In this document: one piece after another, positions 18,123 to 25,849 of the stretch
Numbering within the stretch: the stretch's first letter is position 1
How the letters are laid out: each line of letters begins with the position of its first letter
Source: Ornithinimicrobium sufpigmenti
Lineage (GTDB): Bacteria; Actinomycetota; Actinomycetes; Actinomycetales; Dermatophilaceae
Direction of reading: 5' to 3'
Assembly: GCF_004322775.1 (NCBI RefSeq)
Contig: NZ_CP036403.1
Location: forward strand, 2,294,001-2,358,000
Length of the DNA: 64,000 nt
Translations under genes and position numbers: made by a program
The notes under the pieces: generated by a model
Seen by the model: only the letters and a program-made list of their open reading frames with translations
The model's database searches: none
Told to the model about the DNA's origin: nothing

Positions 18123-19204
18123 TCAGAGGTTCTCCGGGGCCGGCATGCGGTCGGCGAAGGTGACGGCGAAAGCGTTGGGCGCGGGCTTCCACCGCATGGT
18201 CCATCGTGCCTGGCCGGGGCCCTTGGGGTCCAGGCCCCTGGTGACCAGGTACAGGCACTTCAGGGCGGCCTGCTCAGTCGGGAAGTGTCCGCGCACGGTG
18301 ACCGCCCGCCGGTACCTGGCGTGCAGGGACTCGATGGCGTTGGTGGGGAATAGCACGCGGCGGATCTCCACGTCGTAGGCCAGGAAGGGGATGAACTCCT
18401 CCCACACCGCTCTCCACATCCTCGGGATGGCCGGGTAGGGCTTGCCCCACTTCTCCTCGAGCTCCTCGAACGCCGCCCATGCCGCCTCGACCGAGGGGGC
18501 GGTGTAGATGCGGCGCAGGTCCTTGGCCAGTTGGTCCCGGTACTTCCGCGAGGCGTAGCGCAGGGTGGCGCGGATGGGGTGGATCACGCAGGCCTGCGCG
18601 ATCGCCTGGGAGAAGACGCCGTTGACGCTGTCGGGCAGTCCCTTGAGGCCGTCGCAGACGATGAAGAGCACCTCCCGCAGGCCACGGTTCTGCAGGTCAG
18701 CCAACACGAACATCGCTCAACTTCGCCGACTCACCACCGCCCTGCCCACAGGCCGAGGACGTCTCGCCGGCCGTTCAGGTCGACGCCAATCGCGGTGTAG
18801 AAGGGCTGGTTGCCGACTTGCTCGTCGGCGAACAGGCTGATCGCGACAGGGTCCACGTCCGAGAGGCGCCGCTGTCGCTTCTTGACGATGACCGTTCGAA
18901 CGTGCCGGCCCGGTCCCGGGGGGCGGCGATGGCCACCTCTCCGGCGGCGTCGGTCAGCAGCTCCTTGGGGCGGGGCCGTTGCCGATGTTGCCGTTCTCCG
19001 CCGTGGGTACCTGGTGCTTCTCGTGGCCGAGGTGCTCGGTCAGCTCCTCTTCCAGCGCTGTCTCCATGACGTGGGGGTGATCGACTTGAGCAGCCCGTCC
19101 GGGCCGGTCAGGTCCTCACCACGGGCCTAGGCGGCCTGGACCGGCTCCCGGACCGCAGGCTGCTCGGTCTCGCTGCGCGAGGTCGTCTTGTCCGCTTCCT
19201 CCAC
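18123..19204 (-). pseudogene. IS256-family (Mutator) transposase, degenerate
   Basis: The C-terminal half is an intact frame (18123-18713) with CDGLKGLPDSVN, IHPIRATLRYASRKY and PTNAIESLHARYRR, typical of the IS256 DDE domain. Upstream pieces continue in other frames: FADEQVGNQPFYTAIGVDL, DVLGLWAG and METALEEELTEHLGHEKHQ. The N-terminal frame from GTG at 19204 contains an in-frame TAG (19127-19129) before EDLTGPDGLLK. At least three frameshifts and one stop make it inactive. An intact relative would be about 400 residues. Confidence 0.85.
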
Positions 19205-19803
19205 ATGGCCCGACCATCACCGTCCAACACGGCGCCTTGGCCTACCTGCTAGGCATCAACGCCGTGCGCCTCCGAGGCCACAGCAGTGCGGGGTCTTGGA
19301 AGGTTGCTGCGGAGGAGGGTAGTCAACAGGCCGAGCGCCAGGATCCCTCTCACGATCTCCTACACCGTGCGCGAGCACTTCGAGAGGGCAACCCGGATGT
19401 CGCCACCACACGAACCAGCACCCCGCTGAGCGGCGGGGGGGGGCTCGCTGAGAAGTGCCCCCCGGTCGCCTGGCCCGTGACTTCCGGGCGCCGGGAGGAC
19501 TGGCCAGGCCAACCACGGCCAGGGGGTGTCACGGAACACCACCGTGATCACAGCAAGGCGTGCGAGCATCAAACCACGAAACGGGCACACCCTCCTACCA
19601 AGTGGGTCTTTTGCTTCCCTTTACCTTCTCTTTACCCTATGCTGCAGTACAACGTCGGCGTTGCGCACAAGGGACGCACAGCTGACCATCCTGCAGGCGA
19701 GGTACGGGACTACTGACGCCACAGGAGCTACAACACCCCCGCTCACCGTGACTGAGCGGGGGTGCTGTCGCGCCACCGGAGGTGGCATCCCGCCACCGGA
19801 AGG
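19205..19803. other. Gene-free region between IS256 remnant and IS3 element
   Basis: No coding frame here has a recognisable product. The segment 19590-19660 is pyrimidine-rich and lower in GC, with a repeated CTTTACC; this resembles an element end or promoter of lost DNA. A terminator hairpin lies at 19734-19764. Confidence 0.35.
19734..19764. terminator. Intrinsic terminator-like hairpin
   Basis: CACCCCCGCTCA (19734-19745) pairs perfectly with TGAGCGGGGGTG (19753-19764) around a 7-base loop, 40 bases outside the left end of the IS3 element. It could shield neighbouring DNA from element transcription. Confidence 0.55.
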
Positions 19804-19829
19804 TGTCAAGTCGGGTGAGACAGTTTCCG

Positions 19830-20870
19830 TCAGGCGGTCTGTATGAGGGACTCCTGTGAGGGCTGGTTGATCCACGCGGCCTGGGGCAGCTTGGGCGCCT
19901 GGGGTCGGCGGTGGCCGAACCGCTCGGGGTGGGCGGCGTAGGCAGCGTCCAGGGTGGACTGGCGTTGGGCGCGGACCTGACCGACGGTGCCGTAGTGGAC
20001 GCTGGCGGGAGTGTGCAGCCCGATGCCGGAGTGGCGGTGCTCGTGGTTGTAGTAGGCGAAGAACTGCTCGGCGAACGCGCCGGCGTCGGCCAGGGACCCG
20101 AAACGTTCGGGGAAGACCGGGGCGTACTTCAACGTCTTGAACGCGGCCTCGCTGTACGGGTTGTCGTTCGAGACGTGCGGGCGGGAGTGGGACCGGGCCA
20201 CGCCCAGGTCCACCAGCAGCTGCGCGACCGGTTTGGAGGTCATCGAGGTGCCCCGGTCGGCGTGCACCGCGTCCGGGACACCGTGCACGCCCATGGCCTG
20301 CTCGAGCATGTTCTTGGCGATGTCGGCGTCCTCGCGGGCCGCGATGGTCCAGGCCACGACGAACCGGGAGAAGATGTCGAGCACGACGTACAGGTCGTAG
20401 TACACGCCCCGCTCCGGTCCTCGCAGCTTCGTGATGTCCCAGCTCTAAACCTGTCCAGGGCCGGTTGCCACCAGCTCGGGCCTGGTCCTGGCTGGGTGGG
20501 TGGCCTGCCGGCGTCGTTCGCCGGCCATGTCGTGCTCGCGCAGGATGCGGTGCATCGTGGACTGCGAGCACAGGTAGGTGCCCTCGTCCAGCAGCGTGGC
20601 CCAGGCCTGGGCGACCGACTTGTCCGCGAACTCCTGGCTGGTCAGCACCGCCAGCACGTGCGCCCGTTCAGCCTCGGTGAGCTTGTTCGCCGGGGCCGGG
20701 CGCGGTGTCGTCGGGCGTGGCCGGGGCGGGTTCTTGGCCCGGTAGTGACCCGCGCGGGAGCGGCCCAGCAGGGCGCACGCAGCTGCGGTGCCGACCTGCT
20801 CAGCCAGGTCGTCGACGGCCGGGTCGATCACCGCCGCGACCGCGGCGGCTTGTCCGCGCTCTCGGAGAGC
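19830..20870 (-). pseudogene. IS3 OrfB (rve integrase-core transposase) with internal amber stop
   Basis: The 5' part reads ALLGRSRAGHYRA and TYLCSQSTMHRILREHDMAGERR; the 3' part reads SWDITKLRGPERGVYYDLYVVLD, then VHADRGTSMTSK and NDNPYSEAAFKTLKY, the D,D and E regions of the rve fold. They are the same frame, interrupted by TAG at 20445-20447. Relatives have Trp (QVWSWDITKL) exactly there, so TGG became TAG. OrfB would normally be made by frameshifting out of orfA near 20830-20880; its 5' limit here is approximate. In-frame ATG at 20405 is unlikely to rescue function. Confidence 0.8.
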
Positions 20871-21232
20871 GTCTCCAAGAGCGCGTGTGCTTTTCCCACC
20901 AGATCCAGGGCAGCTTTCGTGCGGGCGAGCTCGGCCTCGGCCTTCTCCGCCCGTGCCCGCAGCGCCTGCAGCTCCCGTTCCTGGCGGTCTCGTCGCTTGC
21001 CACCCAACCCGGCCTGCGCACCGGCCTGCGCTGCCTTGCGCCACTCGATGATGTGCGAGCTGTACAACCCTTCCCGGCGCAAGATCGCGCCCCGCTCACC
21101 ACGTTCCGCGGCGTCGTACTCGGCAAGGATCGCGGCCTTGAACTCGGCGGTGAACCTCCGCCGCTTCGGCTGGTCAGCACGAGGGGACATGACCCCATCA
21201 TCGGTGCCGACATCAGCAGTCGTCATCGTCAT
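20828..21232 (-). CDS. IS3 OrfA (helix-turn-helix transposase subunit)
   Basis: 134 residues. KRRRFTAEFKAAILAEYD and the helix-turn-helix YSSHIIEWRKAA are the DNA-binding part of IS3/IS911 OrfA. A Glu/Arg/Ala-rich leucine-zipper-like coiled coil (about 75-110) follows. It overlaps the start of the OrfB frame, as expected for programmed frameshifting. The frame itself is intact. Confidence 0.85.
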   Translation of the reverse strand: MTMTTADVGTDDGVMSPRADQPKRRRFTAEFKAAILAEYDAAERGERGAILRREGLYSSHIIEWRKAAQAGAQAGLGGKRRDRQERELQALRARAEKAEAELARTKAALDLVGKAHALLETLSESADKPPRSRR

Positions 21233-21449
21233 CTCAGTATTGATCCGATCTCGCCCCGTGCAGTGCGAAGGTCAACAGTGCTGGTGTCTCACCCCATCCT
21301 GACGCACAGGGCACCGGCGACCCAGAAGGGAACAGAGCCGCCTTACAAGGGTGCGAGCCCACATCCCGCTCTAGGTGCCCCCACCGGGTCCGTCCCTCTG
21401 AGCGTGCCCGGGTGAGCGCACCACCAGCCCATTGATGCTGGCCCCCTCT

Positions 21450-21704
21450 GTGGAAAGGCGATCGAGCGCCGGCGACGTCCATCGGATGGTCCAACGCGTC
21501 GCGAAGATCGCACGGATCCCTCAGCACATCAGTTCCCACTCGCTGCGCAGCCGCATTCAGCAACGCCGTGGACGCCGCCCGCCTCTACGCGACACAGAGA
21601 TCCTCGCCCGGCGTGCCGACCCCAGAACCAATGAGCAGTACGACTCAGCCCGCGGCAACCTCAACCGCCACGGCGTTCACTTCGTCACCGTCCATGTCGC
21701 TCTC
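21450..21704 (+). pseudogene. Tyrosine recombinase (phage integrase) C-terminal remnant
   Basis: Readable pieces are DVHRMVQRVAKIARIPQHI, SHSLR (the H-x-L-R box), LRDTEILARRADPRT and NEQYDSARGNLNRHGVHF. The last contains the expected nucleophilic Tyr. Between SHSLR and LRDTEIL the proper sequence (SNAVDAA) is in another frame, so two compensating frameshifts have occurred. The second box reads RADP where relatives have HADP. The N-terminal two thirds are absent. It marks past integration of a mobile island. Confidence 0.75.
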
Positions 21705-21786
21705 GTAGGGCCCGGGTACGACGCATCGCTGTATCGCCGAGGGTCGGACGGTTCGGATGGTCCTTGAAGCTGGCCCACCTGTCGAC

Positions 21787-21792
21787 TAGAAT
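21787..21792 (+). promoter_or_regulatory. -10 hexamer TAGAAT of the RelE/HigA-type locus
   Basis: TAGAAT with exactly 6 bases to GTG at 21799; it implies a leaderless mRNA for the toxin-antitoxin operon. Confidence 0.5.
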
Positions 21793-21798
21793 CGACAT

Positions 21799-22113
21799 GT
21801 GGTCGAGGTCTTCACCACGGACGACTTCGACCGGTGGCTGCGGCTGAAGGACCGCTAGGGCCGGCTGCGGATCCTGTCCAGGATCGACCGGCTGGCTCAT
21901 GGCAATCCTGGGGACGTCAAGGCTGTGGGCCAAGGCGTCGTGGAACTTCGGCTGTCCTACGGACCTGGCTACCGGGTCTACTACGCACAACGCGGGCACC
22001 GCGTGGTGCTCCTGCTCTGCGGTGGCGATAAGTCAACGCAGCAGAGCGACATCAGCAAGGCACAGGAACTGGCCGCACAGTGGCTTGCGACGGAGGATGA
22101 CCATGACCACTGA
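21799..22113 (+). pseudogene. RelE/HigB-type toxin with premature amber stop
   Basis: From GTG the frame reads VEVFTTDDFDRWLRLKDR, then TAG (21856-21858, codon 20), then resumes in frame as RLRILSRIDRLAHGNPGDV, YGPGYRVYYAQRG and LLLCGGDKSTQQSDI to a stop at 22113. This is the addiction-module killer family (RelE/ParE fold, ribosome-dependent mRNA nucleases). Without the stop it would be 104 residues, the normal length. CAG to TAG is the simplest change. The toxin is presumably inactive; the antitoxin gene overlaps its 3' end. Confidence 0.85.
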
Positions 22114-22399
22114 GCAGTACACGCGCTTCGACCCGGCTGACTACCTCGGGGACATCGAGGACGTCGCGGCGTACCTGCAGATCGCGTTGGAGGATTCTGG
22201 CGAGGATCCCACCGCGGTGCCCCGTGCGCTCGGGGTCATCGCGCGCACGGGAAACATGAGCGAACTGGCCCGACGAGTCGGCATGAGCCGGGACGGGCTC
22301 TACAAGGCCCTGTCCGACCAGGGCAACCCCACATGGTCCACCGTGCTGAAGGTGTGTCACGCCCTCGGCCTCAAACTCACCTTCCACGCCGTCGCCTAG
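22103..22399 (+). CDS. HigA-type antitoxin, helix-turn-helix
   Basis: 98 residues from ATG overlapping the toxin frame by 11 bases. It opens MTTEQYTRFDPADYLGD and has a Cro-type helix-turn-helix MSELARRVGMSRDGLYKAL (about 54-72), then NPTWSTVLKVCHALGLKL. This matches probable addiction-module antidote proteins that pair with the RelE-like killer family. It neutralises the toxin and represses its own operon. It remains intact although its partner is broken. Confidence 0.85.
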   Translation: MTTEQYTRFDPADYLGDIEDVAAYLQIALEDSGEDPTAVPRALGVIARTGNMSELARRVGMSRDGLYKALSDQGNPTWSTVLKVCHALGLKLTFHAVA

Positions 22400-22453
22400 A
22401 CGCTCGACTCTGCCGCTGCGTGCGAGTTCTGTGCGGGAGTCGTGGCGTCCCTC

Positions 22454-22459
22454 TACCCT
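22454..22459 (+). promoter_or_regulatory. -10 hexamer TACCCT of mntA-hepT
   Basis: TACCCT ends exactly 6 bases before ATG at 22466, giving a leaderless operon. Confidence 0.5.
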
Positions 22460-22465
22460 TGAGGC

Positions 22466-22786
22466 ATGAGCACCGTCACGTCCGACAGCGTCGCCCTTCG
22501 TGCGGCTCTTGCCGCGCACCGTGGCGCCATCGACGAGATCCTCCAGCATTACGGTGCGACGAATCCGAGACTGTTCGGCTCGGTCGCCCGCGGTGACGCC
22601 ACCGCCGACAGCGACCTCGACATCCTCGTGGACCTGCTGCCCACCGCGGGGAATCCCCTGTTGCGCCTAGCCGGTATCGGTGAGGACCTCAGCGACGTCC
22701 TGGAGCGACGGGTCGACGTGGTCACCGCGGCCTTGTTACGGGACGAGGTGTCGGCCACCGCACTAGCAGACGCGGTACCGCTGTGA
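22466..22786 (+). CDS. mntA: MntA-type minimal nucleotidyltransferase antitoxin
   Basis: 106 residues. The catalytic motif is LFGSVARGDATADSDLDILVD, an exact GS-x10-DxD signature of active MNT enzymes. In characterised HepT/MntA pairs this protein transfers AMP from ATP to a Tyr of the HEPN toxin and so inactivates it. Its stop overlaps the toxin start by 4 bases (GTGA), giving translational coupling in the antitoxin-first order. Confidence 0.9.
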   Translation: MSTVTSDSVALRAALAAHRGAIDEILQHYGATNPRLFGSVARGDATADSDLDILVDLLPTAGNPLLRLAGIGEDLSDVLERRVDVVTAALLRDEVSATALADAVPL

Positions 22787-23103
22787 GTCGATCCGAGCAG
22801 GAACGATTCACCGACATCCTGCACGCCATCGAGCGCTGCCAGAACTACACCCAGCATCTTGACTCCGAAGACCTCCGAGCGATGGCCTACGACGCTGTGC
22901 TGCGCAACCTTGCCGTCATCGGTGAAGCAGTTCGGGCGCTACCGAGCGAGACGCGCGACCGTGCACCCGAGGTCCCATGGGGAGCGATAGCAGGTCTGCG
23001 CAACGTCGTCGTGCACGAGTACTTCCGCATAGATGCCGAACTGATTCTCGACATCGTCGACAACCAGCTCGGGCCTCTGGCTGACCGTCTCCGCCAGTTC
23101 TGA
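22783..23103 (+). CDS. hepT: HepT-type HEPN ribonuclease toxin
   Basis: 106 residues, GTG start. The all-helical protein carries LRNVVVHEYF near residue 80: an intact R-x4-H HEPN nuclease motif followed by the x-Tyr that is AMPylated by MntA. Such toxins cleave RNA, including tRNA. Both partners keep their active-site residues, so this module should be functional. Confidence 0.9.
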   Translation: MSRSEQERFTDILHAIERCQNYTQHLDSEDLRAMAYDAVLRNLAVIGEAVRALPSETRDRAPEVPWGAIAGLRNVVVHEYFRIDAELILDIVDNQLGPLADRLRQF

Positions 23104-23145
23104 TGCCTGCCGCCCCAACACGCGACTCTGCCGCGCGTCGGGCGG

Positions 23146-23493
23146 TCATCGCTGCAGATGGATTCGCAACGCTTCGTCGACCGCAGCCATGAGGCGGGGC
23201 GGCACCCGGCCTACTGCAGTACCGACCCTCTCGACTGCGACCGAGCGCACCTGCTCCGCCTGGGCCTTGGAGTCCACCCGCAGTCCTGTCTCGTCAGCCG
23301 GCAGCAACGCCTGGAACGGGAAGACCCGCTCCACGTTGCTGGTCACGGGCACGACGGTGACTACTCCACGACCGAGTCGTTGAGCCATGGTGTTCGCCCG
23401 ATCATTGCTGACGAGCACCGCGGGACGCCGCTTATTGGCCTCGCTACCGCGCACTGGATCCAGATCGACGAGAAGGATCTCACCGCGCAGCAT
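23146..23493 (-). CDS. mazF: MazF/PemK-family endoribonuclease toxin
   Basis: 115 residues. It opens [18 protein letters not shown] followed by [11 protein letters not shown], the conserved RG-E and KxRPxxVxS catalytic strands, and continues with [15 protein letters not shown]. MazF cleaves single-stranded RNA at short sequences. The start overlaps the antitoxin gene by 14 bases. The C-terminal helix ([13 protein letters not shown]) is complete. Confidence 0.9.
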   Translation of the reverse strand: MLRGEILLVDLDPVRGSEANKRRPAVLVSNDRANTMAQRLGRGVVTVVPVTSNVERVFPFQALLPADETGLRVDSKAQAEQVRSVAVERVGTAVGRVPPRLMAAVDEALRIHLQR

Positions 23494-23710
23494 CGGTCAG
23501 CCCGTCCGAGGACGCTGACGCCCACGCGTCTTCGTCCCCCGCGACGGCCCACTCCTCCCAGGCGGCGGCATAGGCCGCCTCCAGCTGCGGGTCTTGCAGG
23601 CGGCGGATGGCCTGCTGGACGCCAGCGGACCTCGACTCGAGGCCAGCTTCTTCGACGTACCGGTCGAGGGCCGCGAGATCTTCCTCGCTCAGACTTACGC
23701 TCACCTTCAT
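23480..23710 (-). CDS. mazE: MazE-like ribbon-helix-helix antitoxin
   Basis: 76 residues. [23 protein letters not shown] then [11 protein letters not shown] is a ribbon-helix-helix DNA-binding domain (about 1-40). The acidic, Trp- and Ala-rich tail (about 45-76) would wrap the toxin. The start is fixed by a TAGTAT hexamer 6 bases upstream. Autoregulation through the palindromes just upstream is likely. Confidence 0.85.
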   Translation of the reverse strand: MKVSVSLSEEDLAALDRYVEEAGLESRSAGVQQAIRRLQDPQLEAAYAAAWEEWAVAGDEDAWASASSDGLTDAAR

Positions 23711-23716
23711 GCATCG

Positions 23717-23755
23717 ATACTACCCGGGTAGGATAACGATTGCTACCTCAGTAGC
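23717..23755 (-). promoter_or_regulatory. Leaderless promoter and palindromic operator of mazEF
   Basis: TAGTAT (23717-23722) lies exactly 6 bases from the mazE ATG. It overlaps the perfect palindrome CTACCCGGGTAG (23720-23731), and a second inverted repeat GCTAC-ctca-GTAGC lies at 23742-23755. The overlap with the -10 fits repression by the antitoxin. Confidence 0.55.
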
Positions 23756-23934
23756 AGCGTCTGGACATGCCGCGGGTCGTTAGACCACGCGCACATCGAT
23801 CAGGTCCTCAAGTCCGGCGAAATCATCCGGGTTGCGGGTGTAGAGCGCAGCATCATGTGCATGGGCGGTGGCTGCAATCAACAGGTCCATCGTGCGTCGG
23901 CGGGGTTGACGTCGGGCTTCTACGACCGCGGCCG

Positions 23935-25008
23935 CTAGTGGCCCGCGTTTGAAGTTGCTTGACGGTTCGCTTTCTTGAGAATCTCGTCGGCGGTCTTGGT
24001 CCACACGAACGGGTGGCACCGGTCGTTCCAGCCGTCTATGAAGGCGCGGATCTTGGCGTTGAGGTCCTTGACGGAGCCGAAGCTGCCGCGGTGGATGGCC
24101 TGGCGCTCGATGATGGAGAACCAGACCTCGACCAGGTTGAGCCAGGAGCCAGAGGTTGGGGTGTGGTGGACGTGGATGCGTGGGTTCTTGTCCAGCCAGG
24201 TCCGGACCTCGGCCTTCTTGTGGGTGGCGTAGTTGTCCATCACCAGGTGCAGCTCGCCTTCGGGGTAGGCGCGGGCGACCTGCTTGAGGAACGCGAGGAA
24301 CTCCTGGTGCCGGTGCCGGGGCTTGCAGGCGCCGGTGACCTTGCCGGTGGCGATCTCCAGCGCCGCGAACAGCGTGGTCGTCCCGTGCCGCTTGTAGTCG
24401 TGGGTGCGCCGCTGGGGCAGGCCGGGTTGCATCGGCAACATGGGCGCGGTCCGGTCCAGCGCCTGGATCTGGGACTTCTCGTCCACGCAGAGCACGATCG
24501 CGTTCTCCGGCGGTTCCAGGTAGAGACCGACCACGTCGGTGACCTTGGCCACCAGCTCGGGGTCGGTGGAGAACTTGAACGTCTCGACCCGCCACGGTTG
24601 CACCCCGTACTCGCGCCAGGCCCGCGCCACGGTCGCGTCCCCGATCCCCAGGTGCTTGGCCAGCAACCGGGTCGACCAGTGCGTCACCCCCAACTTCTTG
24701 GGCGGCGGCGTCAGCGTGGCCGCGACCACGTCACGGTGATCCACCTGCCGGGGCCGGCCCGACCGTGGTTCGTCGAGCAGCCCGTCCAGTCCCTTGTCCT
24801 GGTACCGGGCCCGCCACTTGATCACCGTCGTCCTGCTCGTGCCCAACCGGTCCGCGATCGCCTCGTTCGCCTCACCGGCCGACGCGGCCAGCACGATCCG
24901 GGCACGCAACACCAGCCCGGCACGCGTCGCCGTCGACCGGGTCCACCGCACCAATTGATCTCGGTCGTCCTCGCGCAGCATCAGGGCCGGGGCAGGTCGA
25001 TTCGCCAT
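23935..25008 (-). CDS. IS630-family transposase, intact
   Basis: 357 residues. The N-terminus has paired helix-turn-helix segments (NEAIADRLGTSRTTVIKWRARY; LAKHLGIGDATVARAW). The DDE catalytic core shows LCVDEKSQI (Asp), LVMDNYATH (Asp) and SWLNLVEVWFS (Glu). Full length for the family with no stops, so probably active. The stop codon TAG takes its T and A from the TA target duplication and its G from the interrupted vapC gene. Confidence 0.92.
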   Translation of the reverse strand: MANRPAPALMLREDDRDQLVRWTRSTATRAGLVLRARIVLAASAGEANEAIADRLGTSRTTVIKWRARYQDKGLDGLLDEPRSGRPRQVDHRDVVAATLTPPPKKLGVTHWSTRLLAKHLGIGDATVARAWREYGVQPWRVETFKFSTDPELVAKVTDVVGLYLEPPENAIVLCVDEKSQIQALDRTAPMLPMQPGLPQRRTHDYKRHGTTTLFAALEIATGKVTGACKPRHRHQEFLAFLKQVARAYPEGELHLVMDNYATHKKAEVRTWLDKNPRIHVHHTPTSGSWLNLVEVWFSIIERQAIHRGSFGSVKDLNAKIRAFIDGWNDRCHPFVWTKTADEILKKANRQATSNAGH

Positions 25009-25059
25009 ACTCCATGATCCCAGCCCAACAACCGTTTAGGAACTAACGACGCGCCGCAC
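23938..25059 (-). mobile_element. IS630-family element inserted at CTAG in vapC
   Basis: 1122 bp flanked by TA duplications (23936-23937 and 25060-25061), both inside a CTAG. The ends are short imperfect inverted repeats starting GTG (GTGCGGCGCGTCGTTAGTTC and GTGGCCCGCGTTTGAAGTTG, each read inward). TA targets, often CTAG, are typical of IS630/Tc1 elements. Confidence 0.88.
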
Positions 25060-25111
25060 TAGGCGGCCGTAACTGGCCGCAACTACCTCGTCGAGGGGCA
25101 GGGCAGCGAAT

Positions 25112-25229
25112 CGGCGCTGAAGGACGCTGAGTCGTCGCAGGCGTTCGGCGCGCACCCCGGCGGACTTGGCAACGAGGACCCCGAAGTGCAGCTCCGCCAG
25201 GGTGACGGTGCTGATGGCCAGGACGCCGG
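25112..25229 (+). repeat. Direct repeat copy A (part of vapC)
   Basis: 118 bases nearly identical to 29183-29299 in the same orientation: I count one substitution and one single-base deletion. The pair brackets about 4.1 kb carrying vapB, the transporter, the oxidoreductase and the Doc module. Confidence 0.85.
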
Positions 25230-25304
25230 GGATTGGCGTGAGGTCCTCGGCAATCACCACGCTCGTGTCGAGCAGGCCACGCTCGTCCGTTTCTGTTTGC
25301 TCGG

Positions 25305-25553
25305 TCACTGCTCTGCCCAACGGTTGCGGACGGTGTCCTCAACCAGCTCTCGATCAGTCTCCCAGTCCGTATCGGCAGGGCCGGCGAACAGGTCCCTGAC
25401 CTCATCCCAGCGGTGCCAACGGGTCTGCCGAGCCGGTACGAGTCTGGCGCTGGGCCGACCAGAGACGGTGACGATGATCTCCTCGCCTCGCTCGACGCGT
25501 CGCAGAAGTCCAGAGGCGTCCTGCCTCAGCTCACGAAGTCCCACCGTTTCCAT
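25305..25553 (-). CDS. vapB: VapB/Phd-type antitoxin
   Basis: 82 residues. METVGLRELRQDASGLLRRVERGEEIIVTVSGRPSARLVP is the Phd/YefM fold that binds operator DNA. The tail (WDEVRDLF, ETDRELVEDTVRNRW) is the toxin-binding part. Leaderless start from TACCAT 6 bases upstream. It overlaps the start of the interrupted vapC gene by 4 bases and remains intact. Confidence 0.87.
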   Translation of the reverse strand: METVGLRELRQDASGLLRRVERGEEIIVTVSGRPSARLVPARQTRWHRWDEVRDLFAGPADTDWETDRELVEDTVRNRWAEQ

Positions 25554-25559
25554 AGCCCC

Positions 25560-25578
25560 ATGGTAGCGCTTGTGCTAC
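25560..25578 (-). promoter_or_regulatory. Leaderless promoter and operator of vapBC
   Basis: TACCAT (25560-25565) ends 6 bases before ATG. It overlaps the inverted repeat GTAGC-gcttgt-GCTAC (25563-25578), a likely VapB operator. The GTAGC half-site is shared with the mazEF operator. Confidence 0.5.
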
Positions 25579-25837
25579 AGACTCGCTCATGTCGCGTATA
25601 CACCGGCACTCTCGCGCCGGTATCACCGGTCGAGGTGTGACTACTCATCGGCGAGCGCCTCGCCCGGCGCTCCCCAATCAGTCTGTCGACGCCAGGCTCG
25701 AGGCGGTTCGCACTCAGTGTCCCAGCGCATGGGCATGTAGGACCGGCATGCCGGTTCCCCTGGTCCTGGCCACGGGTCGCGAACGAGCGACGGCAGGCGC
25801 TTTCAGACGCACCGGACCGTCTGGGCGAAGCCCTGAC

Positions 25838-25843
25838 TAGGCT
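25838..25843 (+). promoter_or_regulatory. -10 hexamer TAGGCT of the YdcZ-type transporter
   Basis: Exactly 6 bases before GTG at 25850. I see nothing else to annotate in the 25554-25849 gap. Confidence 0.45.
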
Positions 25844-25849
25844 GGCCCG

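Larger units (their letters stand above)
19804..21303 (-). mobile_element. IS3-family insertion sequence, about 1.5 kb
   Basis: OrfA and OrfB on the minus strand lie between imperfect terminal inverted repeats. The left end (19804-19823) and the reverse complement of the right end (21284-21303) share GTCA..-T-GGGTGAGACA. I see no convincing target duplication in the flanks. The OrfB frame carries a nonsense codon, so this copy is probably immobile unless the stop is read through or transposase is supplied elsewhere. Confidence 0.75.
23780..25308 (-). pseudogene. vapC: VapC PIN-domain toxin interrupted by an IS630-family element
   Basis: The 5' part (25060-25308, GTG start) encodes LLDTSVVIAED, VTLAELHFGVLV and ASYGRL. 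The 3' part (23780-23935) continues AAAVVEARR, RTMDLLIAATAHAHD and TRNPDDFAG. Joining them through one CTAG copy restores a 134-residue PIN ribonuclease with its acidic residues in order (Asp, Glu, Asp, Asp). The insertion separates the last two acidic residues from the first two, so toxin activity should be lost. The start overlaps vapB by 4 bases (GTGA). Confidence 0.9.
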
